NCBI RefSeq assembly: GCF_032362555.1
Contig: NC_083527.1
Coordinates: 5,642,001-5,706,000, forward strand
Direction: 5' to 3'
DNA: 64,000 bases
Origin: Amyelois transitella
Lineage: Eukaryota; Arthropoda; Insecta; Lepidoptera; Pyralidae
Shown: positions 24,855-35,442 of the stretch, piece by piece
How positions within the stretch are numbered: the stretch's first letter is position 1
Layout of the letters: every line of letters starts with the position of its first letter
Notes under the pieces: generated by a model
What the model was told of the DNA's origin: nothing
Seen by the model: only the letters and a program-made list of their open reading frames with translations
The model's database searches: none
Program-made: the position numbers and the translations under genes

Positions 24855-27800
24855 TTACTTGGGCCGTCCGTATGGCGCGGCGCGTGTCATGTGCCGGGGC
24901 GCGTGCTGCGGGCCCGGGGCTTGGGGCCGGCGCGTGCCCACGTCCCGGGCGGAGGTCTTGAACTCCCGGCTCTCCTCCTTGTAGTACGGATCGTCCTCGT
25001 AGTAGCGGTCGTGGCGGTCGTAGTAGAAATCTTGCTCGGGAGCGCCGCGTGGGGGTCCGCGGACCTGAATTGAAAAATTGATTCGAGGTAAACTTCAATC
25101 AGTTCAGAAAAACCTAAATTTTAAAGTAAATTAAAAATCATCACAACAAACTATATACATACATATTTTCTAGATTATAAGCGAAGCCCTGAGGCTACAG
25201 AAAATCAACTATAGAAATTATGCCAAATCTTTTTCAGGATATTAAATGTGTGACGTCACATACATATTTTCTGTCCCTAGCACACCTCAAGCTTACAAAA
25301 CAATTATTAAGACCACTTACAAAACAATTACTAAGACGACATACAAAACAATGAACTGGCAACACTCGTCAACAGTAATTACACAGCAAAGTTTTTCCTT
25401 AATCTTCGAAGTTTCAAAGCGAAAAATCCAATTCAAAACACTCACCGGCTCAGGAGGCATGCTGTAGGGATCATCGTACGAGTAGCTAGACTCCATAGCG
25501 TTGCGGGCTCTGTCCAAGATGCTGATGACCTTGGTTTTGCCGGGCATGGGGCGCGGCATCGGTGGCGGGGGCGCCATGCGGGGAGCCCTGGGCGCGGGCC
25601 CGGCTCGCGGCGGACCTGCAAGCACCGGCTCTTGGTAGGAGAATGATCGCTTGGTGACCGTACACGTGTTGTACGAGACGCTCTTGGGCCCCGGACGTGT
25701 ATCTGAGACAGCCAGATATTGTGCAGTAAGTGCGGTGGTACTAGTTCACATAGAACTCTTGTCCTACCTCTCTACTTAAGCAAATTATCTTAGTTTATAG
25801 ATTTTTATTTATTAATAAGTTTATACATGTATATTTAGTGGGTAGGTATACATACATACATACATATGGTGACGTCTGTGTTGGTACATGTTTATTTATT
25901 GTTTTATATTATTATATTAACACAGCTGACTTGCCCCTTCTTTACTAATTATCTAGATCACTTTGTTTGGCGTTGACTAAGAGATCCATTTATGGGATAA
26001 GTCCGCCATTGCAAGTGATTTATTTCTTTTATTACTAGGTAATATTTCTTGTAACTGTGTAAATTTCTGTGCAATAAAGATATTACAAACAAACAAACAA
26101 GGAACAGACACACTATAGAGAATAGGGCTAGACCCGTGTAGTTCGAGGCATTTACAAAAGGATCCCTACATTTTTTCCTAAGGATTTTTTCATAAAAGGT
26201 GACTCGGGGAATCATGTGCAGCTATTAACTCTGATCCAATATTGTGTTCATCTGCAAATTTTATGGAGGTAATACAGGAGATGGTTCATGTAAAAACTCG
26301 ACTTGAACCAGGAACATATATGGTCTCCAGAGTTTATTGCGAATCTAGTTTCAAAATCATGCCATAAAATAACCCTTTTCATATTTTAAGAGTGAACTCT
26401 TATCATTTGAGTTAAGTGTAGCTTCCTCCATTCGACAGACTACGAAAGAAGAAATAATAAAAAAAGCAAACAATTCTCACCTCTATCCATGATTTCCCTC
26501 ATCTGATTTTGCCTGATCATATCATTTGTGTCCGGTATGAGGTATTTCTTCACCTCAGCCAGAGCATACGCTATTCTCGCGTGGGCTTCTGCAGGTGGGG
26601 CCAACGCTGATATCTCAACATGTAGTTCGTCTTGCAAGTGAGCGTATTTAGGATCCAAGGATTTGCGTAGTTCCTCCTCTTTTTGCCTGTTCAAATTATT
26701 TTAATGTTATTTACATGTGATTCTTATTCACATACGAAAAAATCTCTTCTTTCTCATGGATATCGTAAAAGGCGACTAAGGGATAGGTTAATAAACTCCA
26801 AATTCTGCATTCAGTCGATAGACTAAGCAACCTGTTACTATTTTAATCTTGATTACATCATTAAGCCATACCAGCTGGACATGGCTTTTCAGTTTTTGTG
26901 AGACAGTTGGCTCTGTCTACCCCATAAAGGACAAAGACGTCATTATTATGTTTATATGTTCAAACAAACTTGCTTTACAATAATAAAGATGATATTGTAT
27001 CAATGGACAATTAGATGTGGAATGTTTTATTAAATTTGCTATATATAATACATATAACTACTATGTGAATCTTGATTCCATCATTAAGCCATACAATTGT
27101 ATTTGACCTTCAGTTTATACAAATCCAGCTCTGCTTAACCCAAAACAGAAAAGAAAAATATGTATAGGCCCCAGCTAATAAGTAAACCCTAGAGATCAGA
27201 ATAACATATTGTTAGTCAGTTACTCTGTTTATTTTTTCCTAGATCCATAATTTAATATGATTAGGCAGTCTCTATTTAACACTTCCGGTGTGCGTAGCAA
27301 ATTTTCATCACAAAAAAATGTTCTACCAGAGTCCATAGAGTATAATTTCGTTCAACATGCCTTATCTGGAGTCAAGCTATACATACCTGTCTTTCATAGA
27401 GCCACGTCCGAGAACAGCCATCTTGCACATGGTCTCCTCTTGCATCTGCTTCATCGTGTTGCCTTTAGGTCCGAGAAGCTTGCCCACAAAGTTGAACTGA
27501 AAACAATGATAAATTCAGATACTTCTTTTTAAGATGAGTTTTCCTACTGAAGACACAAAATGAAAATTAGTTTAGCTTCTTGGTCTTTCAAGCGAGATGA
27601 TTTTACAGGTCTTTGGCTGTGAAAATTCATGGTTTTTGGATACTCCCAGGGTTATAGGGATTCTTAGTGTATTTTTTTTTAATAACTATGGCCCTAATCA
27701 ATAACAAGAGGTTCAAGAAGTTGACAATGCACATTAGTTTCTTTTTAAAAACCTTGAGCTTTCAACTCAATAGCTGACTATTAAGAAAATGCAACATAAA

Positions 27801-28755
27801 TAGATAAATTACTCACCTTTGGATGTTCCTTGATGGGAACCAAGACCTTGACTGTTACTTTAACTGGTTTCTCACGATAAACATCTAAATATTTGGCATC
27901 CCTTTGTGGAATCCTTCCTGTTTGTTGCACTTTTGTTACCTCTGAAATATTTCATTTTAATATAATTATTTTTGTAGTCATTGATCAGAATAAATAGGTA
28001 TATTTTTGTTTCTGATTATGGGTTTTCCTTTATATTTTGGTTTACTACAAGAAGTTTTAATTGGGATAAGTCTGCCATTAAACATATTCTTCTAAATCCA
28101 ATGACTGTTTTGTAATTTGTTATATTTCTTTTTATGTGCAATAAAGAGTTTACGGTTATCAACAATAAATATAATTAGCTGAAGTAAATGAACCGCTTTC
28201 AAGAATGAAAGGTTCTGGCTAGTGTAGACAGATACATATAGGTGTATTATAAGTACTAAATAGACAGACCACAGCAGGCTTGTTATGAATTTTGTAAATT
28301 TAGCAAATAATATTTTATGAGTTTCAAATGTGCTAAAAATATCTAGAGAAATACTATTTATTTTCTTATTTCTTATTATCTACATGTTGCATGACCATGA
28401 TGCAATATTTAACAGGTCAATGAACTGATGAAGGACAAAAATTCCCTCGAATTGGATCTACAAAAATTACACTAAAAATGCCGTGGGTTCTATAAAGGTA
28501 TAAGGTTTCGACTAGGGAAATATAAATATTAAAGTAAATAATGTAGAACTAACCTCCGTCTATTAATTTAGTTGATAATGGAAACTTTTGGGTATTTAGT
28601 TTCATCTTTTCACCGAGGAGTTCTCGCATATATTCACCGGCTTTTTCATTAATTTTTGCTCCTTCCTCGCCATCTTGCTCCTGATCTTGGGATTCGGAAT
28701 TAGAATTACGCTTGAAATCACTGCTATTGTAGCCGTTATCGTACTGTTGGGCCAT
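24855..28755 (-). CDS. Sam68/KHDRBS-like STAR-family KH RNA-binding protein, 6 exons
   Basis: Exons in order are 28755-28554, 27941-27817, 27496-27387, 26686-26481, 25702-25446 and 25064-24855. Phases agree throughout and the product is 369 aa. The acidic N-terminus is followed by a QUA1-like segment ([13 protein letters not shown], about 41-53). The maxi-KH domain runs from about 84 to 185, with strand [20 protein letters not shown] and the RNA-binding loop LLGPKGN at 116-122, then [18 protein letters not shown]. The C-terminal third is Pro/Arg-rich and then Tyr-rich ([18 protein letters not shown]), ending APYGRPK, much as Sam68 ends in PYGRY. From family knowledge, STAR proteins bind UAAA-type RNA as dimers and control splicing. 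Tyr and Pro motifs recruit SH2/SH3 kinases. ATG 28755 is preferred, as the frame upstream has only GTG. Exons 5 and 6 are GC-rich against an AT-rich background. Confidence 0.9.
25848..25890 (-). repeat. SINE-A tail remnant
   Basis: Only (CATA)n and 'tatggtgacgtctg' remain. Intronic. Confidence 0.5.
26744..26960 (+). repeat. SINE-A copy, old
   Basis: Recognisable from 'catggatatcgtaaaaggcg' to 'ttggctctgtctacccc' and 'aaagacgtcattatta', with many changes. A further shard lies at about 27064-27150. Both are in introns of the Sam68-like gene. Confidence 0.7.
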
Positions 28756-29477
28756 TTTCACACAAAGACTTAAAACAATAGGTAAAATTCACTTAATTCA
28801 CAAGTTATTTTCAAGAAAACTGGCTACGACTCAATACTCAAAGGACGCCGACTACCGATGAAATAATCCAGTATGGCGACGGCGTGTTTTTGATTAGATG
28901 TGACATCCGGTGTTTTGTTATTGGTGGATTTATTTTTGGTGTTGCCAGTATATAATTAATAAAAGCCTCTACTCATGTTGCAATTTGTCTCTGCGACTTA
29001 TCGCTGCCAAATTGCTGCGTGAGCAGACAAGTTGCAAATGAATTTTAGGTGACAGTGATTTCTAAGTTGTCATGGTCGGTTAATAGGTATGTGCTTGTGC
29101 TTGTCCGTCCTTAGTCGGACTTTTTGGGAAATCGTAATTAATAAACCATACTTATTATCCGTTACTTGTACCTATGCAATGTAGTTTTGACGTGAAAGAC
29201 GGACAAACAGACACGCAATCACGCTTTCATATTATTAAAATTGGTAAAATTATTTATAGATAGCCGAATTTATCTCCTAGAGTATCGAATTCATTACAAA
29301 TAATGATTTATCTACATTTTGTAGAAGGATAATAAACAACATGACGAGGAAAACGTCAACATCAAAAATTAACAAACATTTTTTCGCTTTTTCCCAACGA
29401 TTTATTATAACACTAGCTAAGATAACAAAGAAATACTTATTACATTAATAAAGTTATTGATTATCAGAAATAATGGA
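28756..29477. other. Intergenic space between Sam68-like gene and roadblock paralogue A
   Basis: About 720 bp hold the upstream region of the Sam68-like gene (start at 28755, minus) and the 3' side of paralogue A. No repeat or further exon was recognised. Confidence 0.45.
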
Positions 29478-32400
29478 TTATTTTCCTGATTTGTTGATTT
29501 TGCTCATTTGCCTGAATTGTTGAATGACTATTATACTAAATTCGGAATGTGGGGCTACCATCACTTCAAATTTTTTCGTATTGATTCTTAGCACCAAAAC
29601 TTCATCAAAAGGATCCTGCAAAAATGAGGTGTTAGCAATAGGTCAATTTGTCACTTTATCTGAATCTCAATTCCATCAGGTGAATTTCGAGTCTTGTGAT
29701 TTTAAAGTGAATTTATCTTCCTCGTAAGGGAGAAAGTTAAATACTTACTAAGTAAATCAGAAACAATTTTTGTTTTTTTTTTTATCATGACTTGACCGAT
29801 GATTAAACCTAGAATCTTGTAAATCCGAAACATGTACAAGTCCATATCAACCTACCTAAATACTGTGAAAATTTTCCTCATTAGGTGCTAGGTCATATTG
29901 GTGTCGTGTGGTTCCCGGCACCAGTATAAAAAATAATAGGATCACTCTATCTCTTTCCTATGGATGTCGTAAAAGGCGACTAAGGAAAATCCTTATAAAC
30001 TTGGGATTCTTCTTGTAGGCGATGCGATGGGCTAGCAACCTGTCACTATTTGAATCTGAACGTGGCCTATCAGTCTTTTTAAGAATGCTGGCTCTGTCTA
30101 GCTCGCAAAGATTATAGACGTGACTATATGTATGTATGGGTAAGGCCGTAGATTTTGCCACTTAGTAACATAGAGTAACATAGATACTTCTATGTTATGG
30201 TAACGTATAAGTAACACGAAAGTAACGAGTAAAGAGTGTAAGGTCGAGTTCAGAAGTACTGCCTCTTTTTTTTATTAATTTTTTTTTTCAAATTTCATAA
30301 TATTTTCGTAAAGTACTGAAAATTATACTAACGTACGATTGTAATGGCAAGCACAATTCCATAGGAATTGGAGAAGCAAATGTATTCTGAGAAACACAAA
30401 CGAAGTTAATGCAATGTTCCAAAACAAAATGTATGTACGGGCGTACGGGCCAGGGTATCTATTAACCTTATGTAAGAACTAAGCATATAAATGAAATGAA
30501 GCGGTGGTGGTCTAGTGGTTAAGACGTCCGCCTGGTGATCGAAATGTCCCGGGTTCGAATCCTACTCGAGCCACATGAGTTTGTATGCTAATCTGACTTA
30601 CGTTTAGTACTTTTCATGACCACCACTTGCTTCCGGTGAAGGAAAACATCGTGAGGAAGTCACATTAGTCGATTATTTATCAGTTAGTGTGTGAAATGGA
30701 GAAGGCAATGGCAAATCACTCTATTAATATTGCCAAGAAAGTCGTTGTGTGTGTTTCATTGAAATCCATATAATGATCACGACTTCTCAGCCATGAGGAA
30801 TACGACTAAGAAAAAGAAGAAGCAAATAAAAAACAATGAAATCTTCTAAAATGTCTATTCATTAAATAGGTACTTAAAACACAATGTGTACTAATTAATC
30901 AATAAAATCACAAAAAAGGAACTAGGTAACCACTTTTACTTATGTCAACTAACAAATGATTTAAAATATTTAAATAAAAAATACAGTATCTTCATCATTT
31001 TGCAGATAATATTCTTTTGAATCTGACTCTAACTGAATCAAATTTATCTTTTATACTATAGAAATTGTGGTCACAGAATCAAGATCTAACTTTCTTTGCA
31101 CTAAGAATTTTACAGAATTATTTGAAATCTTAACATTTAAAAAAAAAATATTTTGTAATATGTTTCGTCATTTTTAAATTCTATGATCTCAACAAATCCA
31201 ATATAATACTTCCACGTTTTTCTTTCAAATTATCTAACCATAACGAATCTTTTATGTTGAAACTTAAATAATTCCCTTCATTTTCATTATTCTCTCTAAC
31301 CATGCTGCCAAGTTCTTCATCGTTCTGCTCGCTTCCTTCTATAAAAAACACATTTTATAAATTGGATTTCAAAATTCATCTTGCACTTTTAATGATTAAA
31401 ATAATAATAATATTTTGTTTTCCTAAGCCATTAACTACAGGAAATACTTATTTAATATATGAAATTAAATGAGTCGTAGCCTATTGCACGAGTCTATGTA
31501 CGAATCCTTAGAACACTTAAACGTTACGTAACATACAATCAATGTTACCGATAACATAGCAGTAACCTAGAAGTAACGCAGAAGCAAGATTTTTTTGGTT
31601 ATAATTTACCATAACTCGATCATTCGAGCTAAATTTAAAACAAAACACGGCTCCTGCATAACTTATTCACTAAATAATACTTTCACATGAAAATAGGAGT
31701 AATAAACCAATTCTTTACCTTTGAAATCGAATAAATCCCGAATGACGACACAAACCTGCACTCACTTTTTGTCAAACCCACCACAGTAAACAAAATGGTT
31801 TTTTTTTTCTTTTTGTCCATGGACACTTAAGTGTTGCCAGTATCGATACAAAATATTACCAAAATGTTTTACCTTAATTAGAGGTGAAATTGTGGTAACA
31901 TACAAAATTGTAACATATAAGCAAAAATACGGGGACAAACATTTAAATTGCGATAAAAAAATTAAATCTACTTATTTTAAATAATCTCATATTATTAATT
32001 GGCTGCTTAGTTTTGCGTTCTGTAGGTTAAGTTCTTGTAAACTTGACATTCAATAAATATACTACGAGTTTTGTAGTTCTCTAGTATTTGGATGATAAAA
32101 AAGACAACGCGATTTTTGCAAAATTTGGAGGACTGGCCAAGTTGAACACACTCTAGAAGTTAAAGTATTGAAGTGTTTGAACTTTTGAAATTAAATTATG
32201 TAGAGATAAGAGCTACAAAATATATTATGAGTACCTTAGTAACAAATTACTAGCATTAGTCTTTTATATATGCAGTCAAAATGTGGGACATATTTTTTTT
32301 TCAAATAGTGGCAAAATTTACGGCCTTACCCGTATGCGCCAGGTCATAGAGAACTAAATTTATGGTAACTTGATCTGCGGTTGACTGTACATTACTTAAC

Positions 32401-34384
32401 TTACCAAGTCTTTAATAGAAGTTTGAGTGAGGCATCCCAAACGCTGCAACGCTGACCCATAATTAGTAGCTGTCATTAAATTAGTATTCGTTAAGATTGG
32501 TGCTCCTGTAAATAAATGATAAGGTTAATTTAATATCAATACCTACCTAAGTCAGCTAGCTGCAGTGTATATTGTAAAAGTCAGTCAAAGCTTGAAAAAA
32601 CTTGAAATTCTTCTTTTAGGCGATGAACTAGCAACCTGTCACTATTTAAATCTCAAAGTCATACAGTTAAACGTGGCCTTTCAGTCTTTTCCGGACTTTT
32701 AGCCTCTGCGAAAGAAGTGATTATATGTATTATCTTTGTCCAAATGTCATTATGGTAAACAAGGAAAAACGTTGAATAAATAATGATTCTACTTAATTCT
32801 GTTGTATGCACAGATCAATGCCCCGGCCTGTCCAACTTTGTTCTGTGGCGGAATCATTTGAACCTGAGGTCCTTAAAATCCGTCTCGCTTTCCTTAACAC
32901 CTGCCTCTCCTCATTATGTCACACCCTATTCACAAATGTCAGCTTTTATAAATTTTTATGAAAAGCTTTTGTAAGCTTAAAAAGAAATCATGAGCTACTA
33001 ATGGCTTTGAGACTTTGCTGAGTACATATATTAAAATAGCTTGTAGGTATTATATATTTAGTTCGATTCATAGATCTTTTTGTACATCCACACTATATTA
33101 ATTACTAGCAGTGCTCGCGACTTCGTCCGCGTAGAAAAGTTATAGAATGGGCATCATTGAAGCCCTCAAGGATGAATAATTTTCCCCATTTTTTTTTCAC
33201 ATTTTCCATTATTTATTCGCTCCTAAAAGTTGCGGCGTGATGTTATATTATAGCCTAAAGCTTTCCTCGATAAATAGTCTGTTCATAACAAAATAATTTT
33301 TCATATAAAGTGACAGGTTGCTAGCCCGTCACCTTAAAGAAGAATCCCAAGTTTATAAGATATCCCTTGGTCGCCTTTTACGGCATCCATGGAAAAGAGA
33401 TGGAGTGGTCCTATTATTTTTCTATTGGTGCCGGGAACCACACGGCATGAAATGTCCGAGATAAAATAAAGGTACGTTACGTGCGCTTTTAATACCTGCA
33501 TTATTTACGAATAGATAAACTGTCTACTAAAAAAAAATGGTGGAACATTATGGTTTTAGTAGTTACCTTCTTTGTTAGTCATAATAACCCCTCCAACGGA
33601 TTCGTCATTCATGATTCTGTCAACCATCGGATTTACACTGTTAATTATTGCTGTCTGAAAATAATTCCCTTCAATTATTATTTTTAGCCGTGTAGTTCCC
33701 AGCGCCAAAAGAAAAAGGAATAGGACCACTCCATCTCTCTCGCGTATACGCGTTCGCGTAATCCCGGTTACTTTCTATCTCCCCTATGAAGAGGAGCTTG
33801 GAATCCGTTTGTAACCCTGATTTTGGGTTGGTGAGTCAGCTTTTCACACGAAGTGATACCTGATCAATCCCTGCAACCTTTGGAAAGGAATCTGACCTAT
33901 ACTAGATCATGATTACACAATGACATAAAGTTGCTTGAATGTGCATGGTTCATTACGATGTTTTCCCTCACCGAAAGAGTATAAGTTACCGCACATGCAT
34001 ATCACCACTACGTAAGTATTGTATTATAAAGTTATTTTATTATTTTCCCTGTCTGTATGTAAAATCTCGGAAAGTTATGGACGTATTTTGTCACCGTTTG
34101 AAATGTTGGATAGAGGAAGGTTTATAATATCTATAAATGCTACCCGTGGGAAGCATTGTCGAGGCCTCTTTGAGGCCGCCGTCATTTGAACCATTAGGCG
34201 ATATGGTGATTAAATATCGAAGTATGTAATAAGTAAACTGTGTTTGTTTTAAAAATAAACCTTATTTTAAATTCACAAGTACCATACTTATATACCTACC
34301 GTCTCAACAAGCCATTCATCTCTTTTATCTTTAAGTAAGTTCTGTAATATCTTCATAATTCGGTTGTCGTTGTCAAAATATTTC
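29478..34384 (-). CDS. Roadblock/LC7 paralogue A (divergent), 4 exons seen
   Basis: Exons in order are 34384-34300, 33654-33567, 32505-32405 and 29615-29478, ending at TAA 29480-29478. The LC7 pattern aligns block by block with the canonical gene. RIMNDESVGGVIMTNKEG matches the first half, GAPILTNTNLMTATNYGSAL the second helix region, and VLRINTKKFEVMVAPHSEFS then IIVIQQF the last strands. Intron phases are 0, 1, 0 and exon 3 is 101 nt, both as in roadblock. An N-terminal extension is unusual. The first in-frame ATG (34356-34354) gives 127 aa, but the exon starts at an acceptor and an earlier coding exon may exist. Sequence identity to the canonical copy is low. It may be a tissue-restricted dynein light chain; that is inference. 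Its last intron carries a 2.2-kb TIR element. Confidence 0.8.
29898..30137 (+). repeat. SINE-A copy with 11-bp target duplication
   Basis: Runs from the head 'gtgtcgtgtggttcccggca' to the tail tatgtatgtat. GCTAGGTCATA (29887-29897) is repeated with one change at 32338-32348, beyond a 2.2-kb element inserted in the tail. This shows that SINE-A is a retroposon. Confidence 0.85.
30138..32331. mobile_element. Non-autonomous TIR DNA transposon, 2.2 kb
   Basis: The ends are 25-bp inverted repeats (GGGTAAGGCCGTAGATTTTG at the left; its complement with one change at 32307-32331). GTAT flanks both sides (30134-30137, 32332-32335), a likely 4-bp target duplication. Subterminal DNA is rich in GTAAC motifs (30165-30240 and 31520-31580). 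No open frame of 60 codons lies between 30162 and 32331, so it has no transposase. It carries a tRNA-SINE. Confidence 0.65.
30501..30830 (+). repeat. SINE-D (tRNA-derived)
   Basis: The head has an A box (TGGTCTAGTGGTTAAGACG) and a B box (GGGTTCGAATCC). Next come 'ggtgaaggaaaacatcgtga' and a body unlike SINE-C ('ggagaaggcaatggcaaat'), ending in an AAG-rich tail. It is a Pol III-type retroposon nested in the TIR element. Confidence 0.8.
32608..32735 (+). repeat. SINE-A 3' half
   Basis: From 'ttcttcttttaggcgatgaa' to 'gtgattatatgtatta', close to exon 3 of paralogue A. Confidence 0.75.
33105..33307 (-). mobile_element. Helitron right-end copy, truncated
   Basis: On plus it starts A then CTAGCAGTGCTCGCGACTTC, the complement of a CTAG right end, and continues through 'gaagccctcaaggatgaata' and 'cctcgataaatagtctgttc'. 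Its left end is lost where SINE-A sequence begins. Confidence 0.7.
33308..33447 (-). repeat. SINE-A 5' half joined to a Helitron
   Basis: Starts abruptly inside SINE-A ('gtgacaggttgctagcccg') and ends in the head 'gccgggaaccacacggca'. The junction with the Helitron is direct. Confidence 0.8.
33689..33747 (+). repeat. SINE-A head fragment
   Basis: 'gccgtgtagttcccagcgcc' and 'aggaccactccatctct' only. Confidence 0.7.
33752..34010 (-). repeat. SINE-C copy, diverged
   Basis: It holds 'ccctcaccgaaagagta', 'cctgcaacctttggaaa' and 'tgagtcagcttttcacacga', all SINE-C landmarks in reverse. Lies between exons 1 and 2 of paralogue A. Confidence 0.65.
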
Positions 34385-35151
34385 CTGCAAAAAGAAAAAC
34401 AAAGTTGATCTATGGTTCAAAATAATTACGCGGAAGAAATATGATTTTTCGCGCCATTTATCATTCCCTTTTCATTTTCAACCTTATTTAATGAAATTTT
34501 CGAGTTTTGTTATTAGAGTTAGAGTGAATTGCTTCTCATTTATCTAAGCTATTACTTCACTATAACCACGGCGTTTATCGATCTTTATTTTCAAAGTAGA
34601 ATATATGCTTGCTAATAGTATTGTATTAAAGTTGTAGTAAAATAGACTTAAGTTATGTTGACGTTAGTAAGCGACACCTTGTATCCTATTTAAAAAAAAA
34701 AGAAATCTTTTTATTTTTATAAATATATAGATAAGTATTGCACTTTTGTTTGTAGGGAGTTAACTTAAAAATTATTAGACGAATTGCAAATAAATTTATC
34801 ACAGAGGTAAAACTTTGATACCTCTTTCCTGAAAATTCCCATGAGAACCAGACTGAAAAGGGAAAATGTCTTTTTTTAAATAATTTAAAGCAAATTTATT
34901 CTATATCTATAACTATATTCCATAAACAAAAAAAGAAATAATAGACAAGTATCTATGTATATATTTTACCGTTATTCCAAATAAACTTCATACAACAAAA
35001 AAAAAAACAAAATCTATATTTTAAATGATTTCATGCAGAATTCATAAGTACCTACTGATAGATAAGTATTTGAATGTTATCTTTTTTCAAATACATACAA
35101 AAATGACGGCTTTAAATTAAAATTTATAATTACTAAAAATACATACATACG

Positions 35152-35442
35152 GGAGAACTAACACAGATTGAGTCAGCCTCGAAGTTAGTTCGAAAATTAC
35201 TGACTGACTATATTTTTATAATAAATAAATATATACGGGACAAATTACACTGATTGAGTTAGCCTCGAAGTAAGTTCGAGACTTGTGTTACGAGATACTA
35301 AATCAACGATACTATATTTTTATAATAAATACTTCTATAGCTAAACATCCAAGACAAAGTCCAGAGCCGATTAGAAATAAGTCGTTTCTCATCACGCCTT
35401 GGCCGGGATTCGAACCGGGACCTCCAGGACAAAGAATTACCT
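35152..35442 (-). repeat. SINE-B copy forming the 3' side of paralogue B
   Basis: A complete SINE-B lies at about 35231-35435 with its tRNA-like head ('ccgggattcgaaccgggacc'), and a second partial tail lies at 35152-35215. The head ends within about 10 bp of the stop codon of paralogue B, so this gene's 3' UTR is SINE-derived. Confidence 0.8.

Noticed and set aside
24852-25073. Plus-strand 73-codon frame rich in Val/Leu/Arg
   Set aside because: Antisense of the last exon of the Sam68-like gene.
28756-28761. GTG-initiated extension of the Sam68-like protein
   Set aside because: GTG is not expected as a start for a nuclear gene; ATG 28755 fits.
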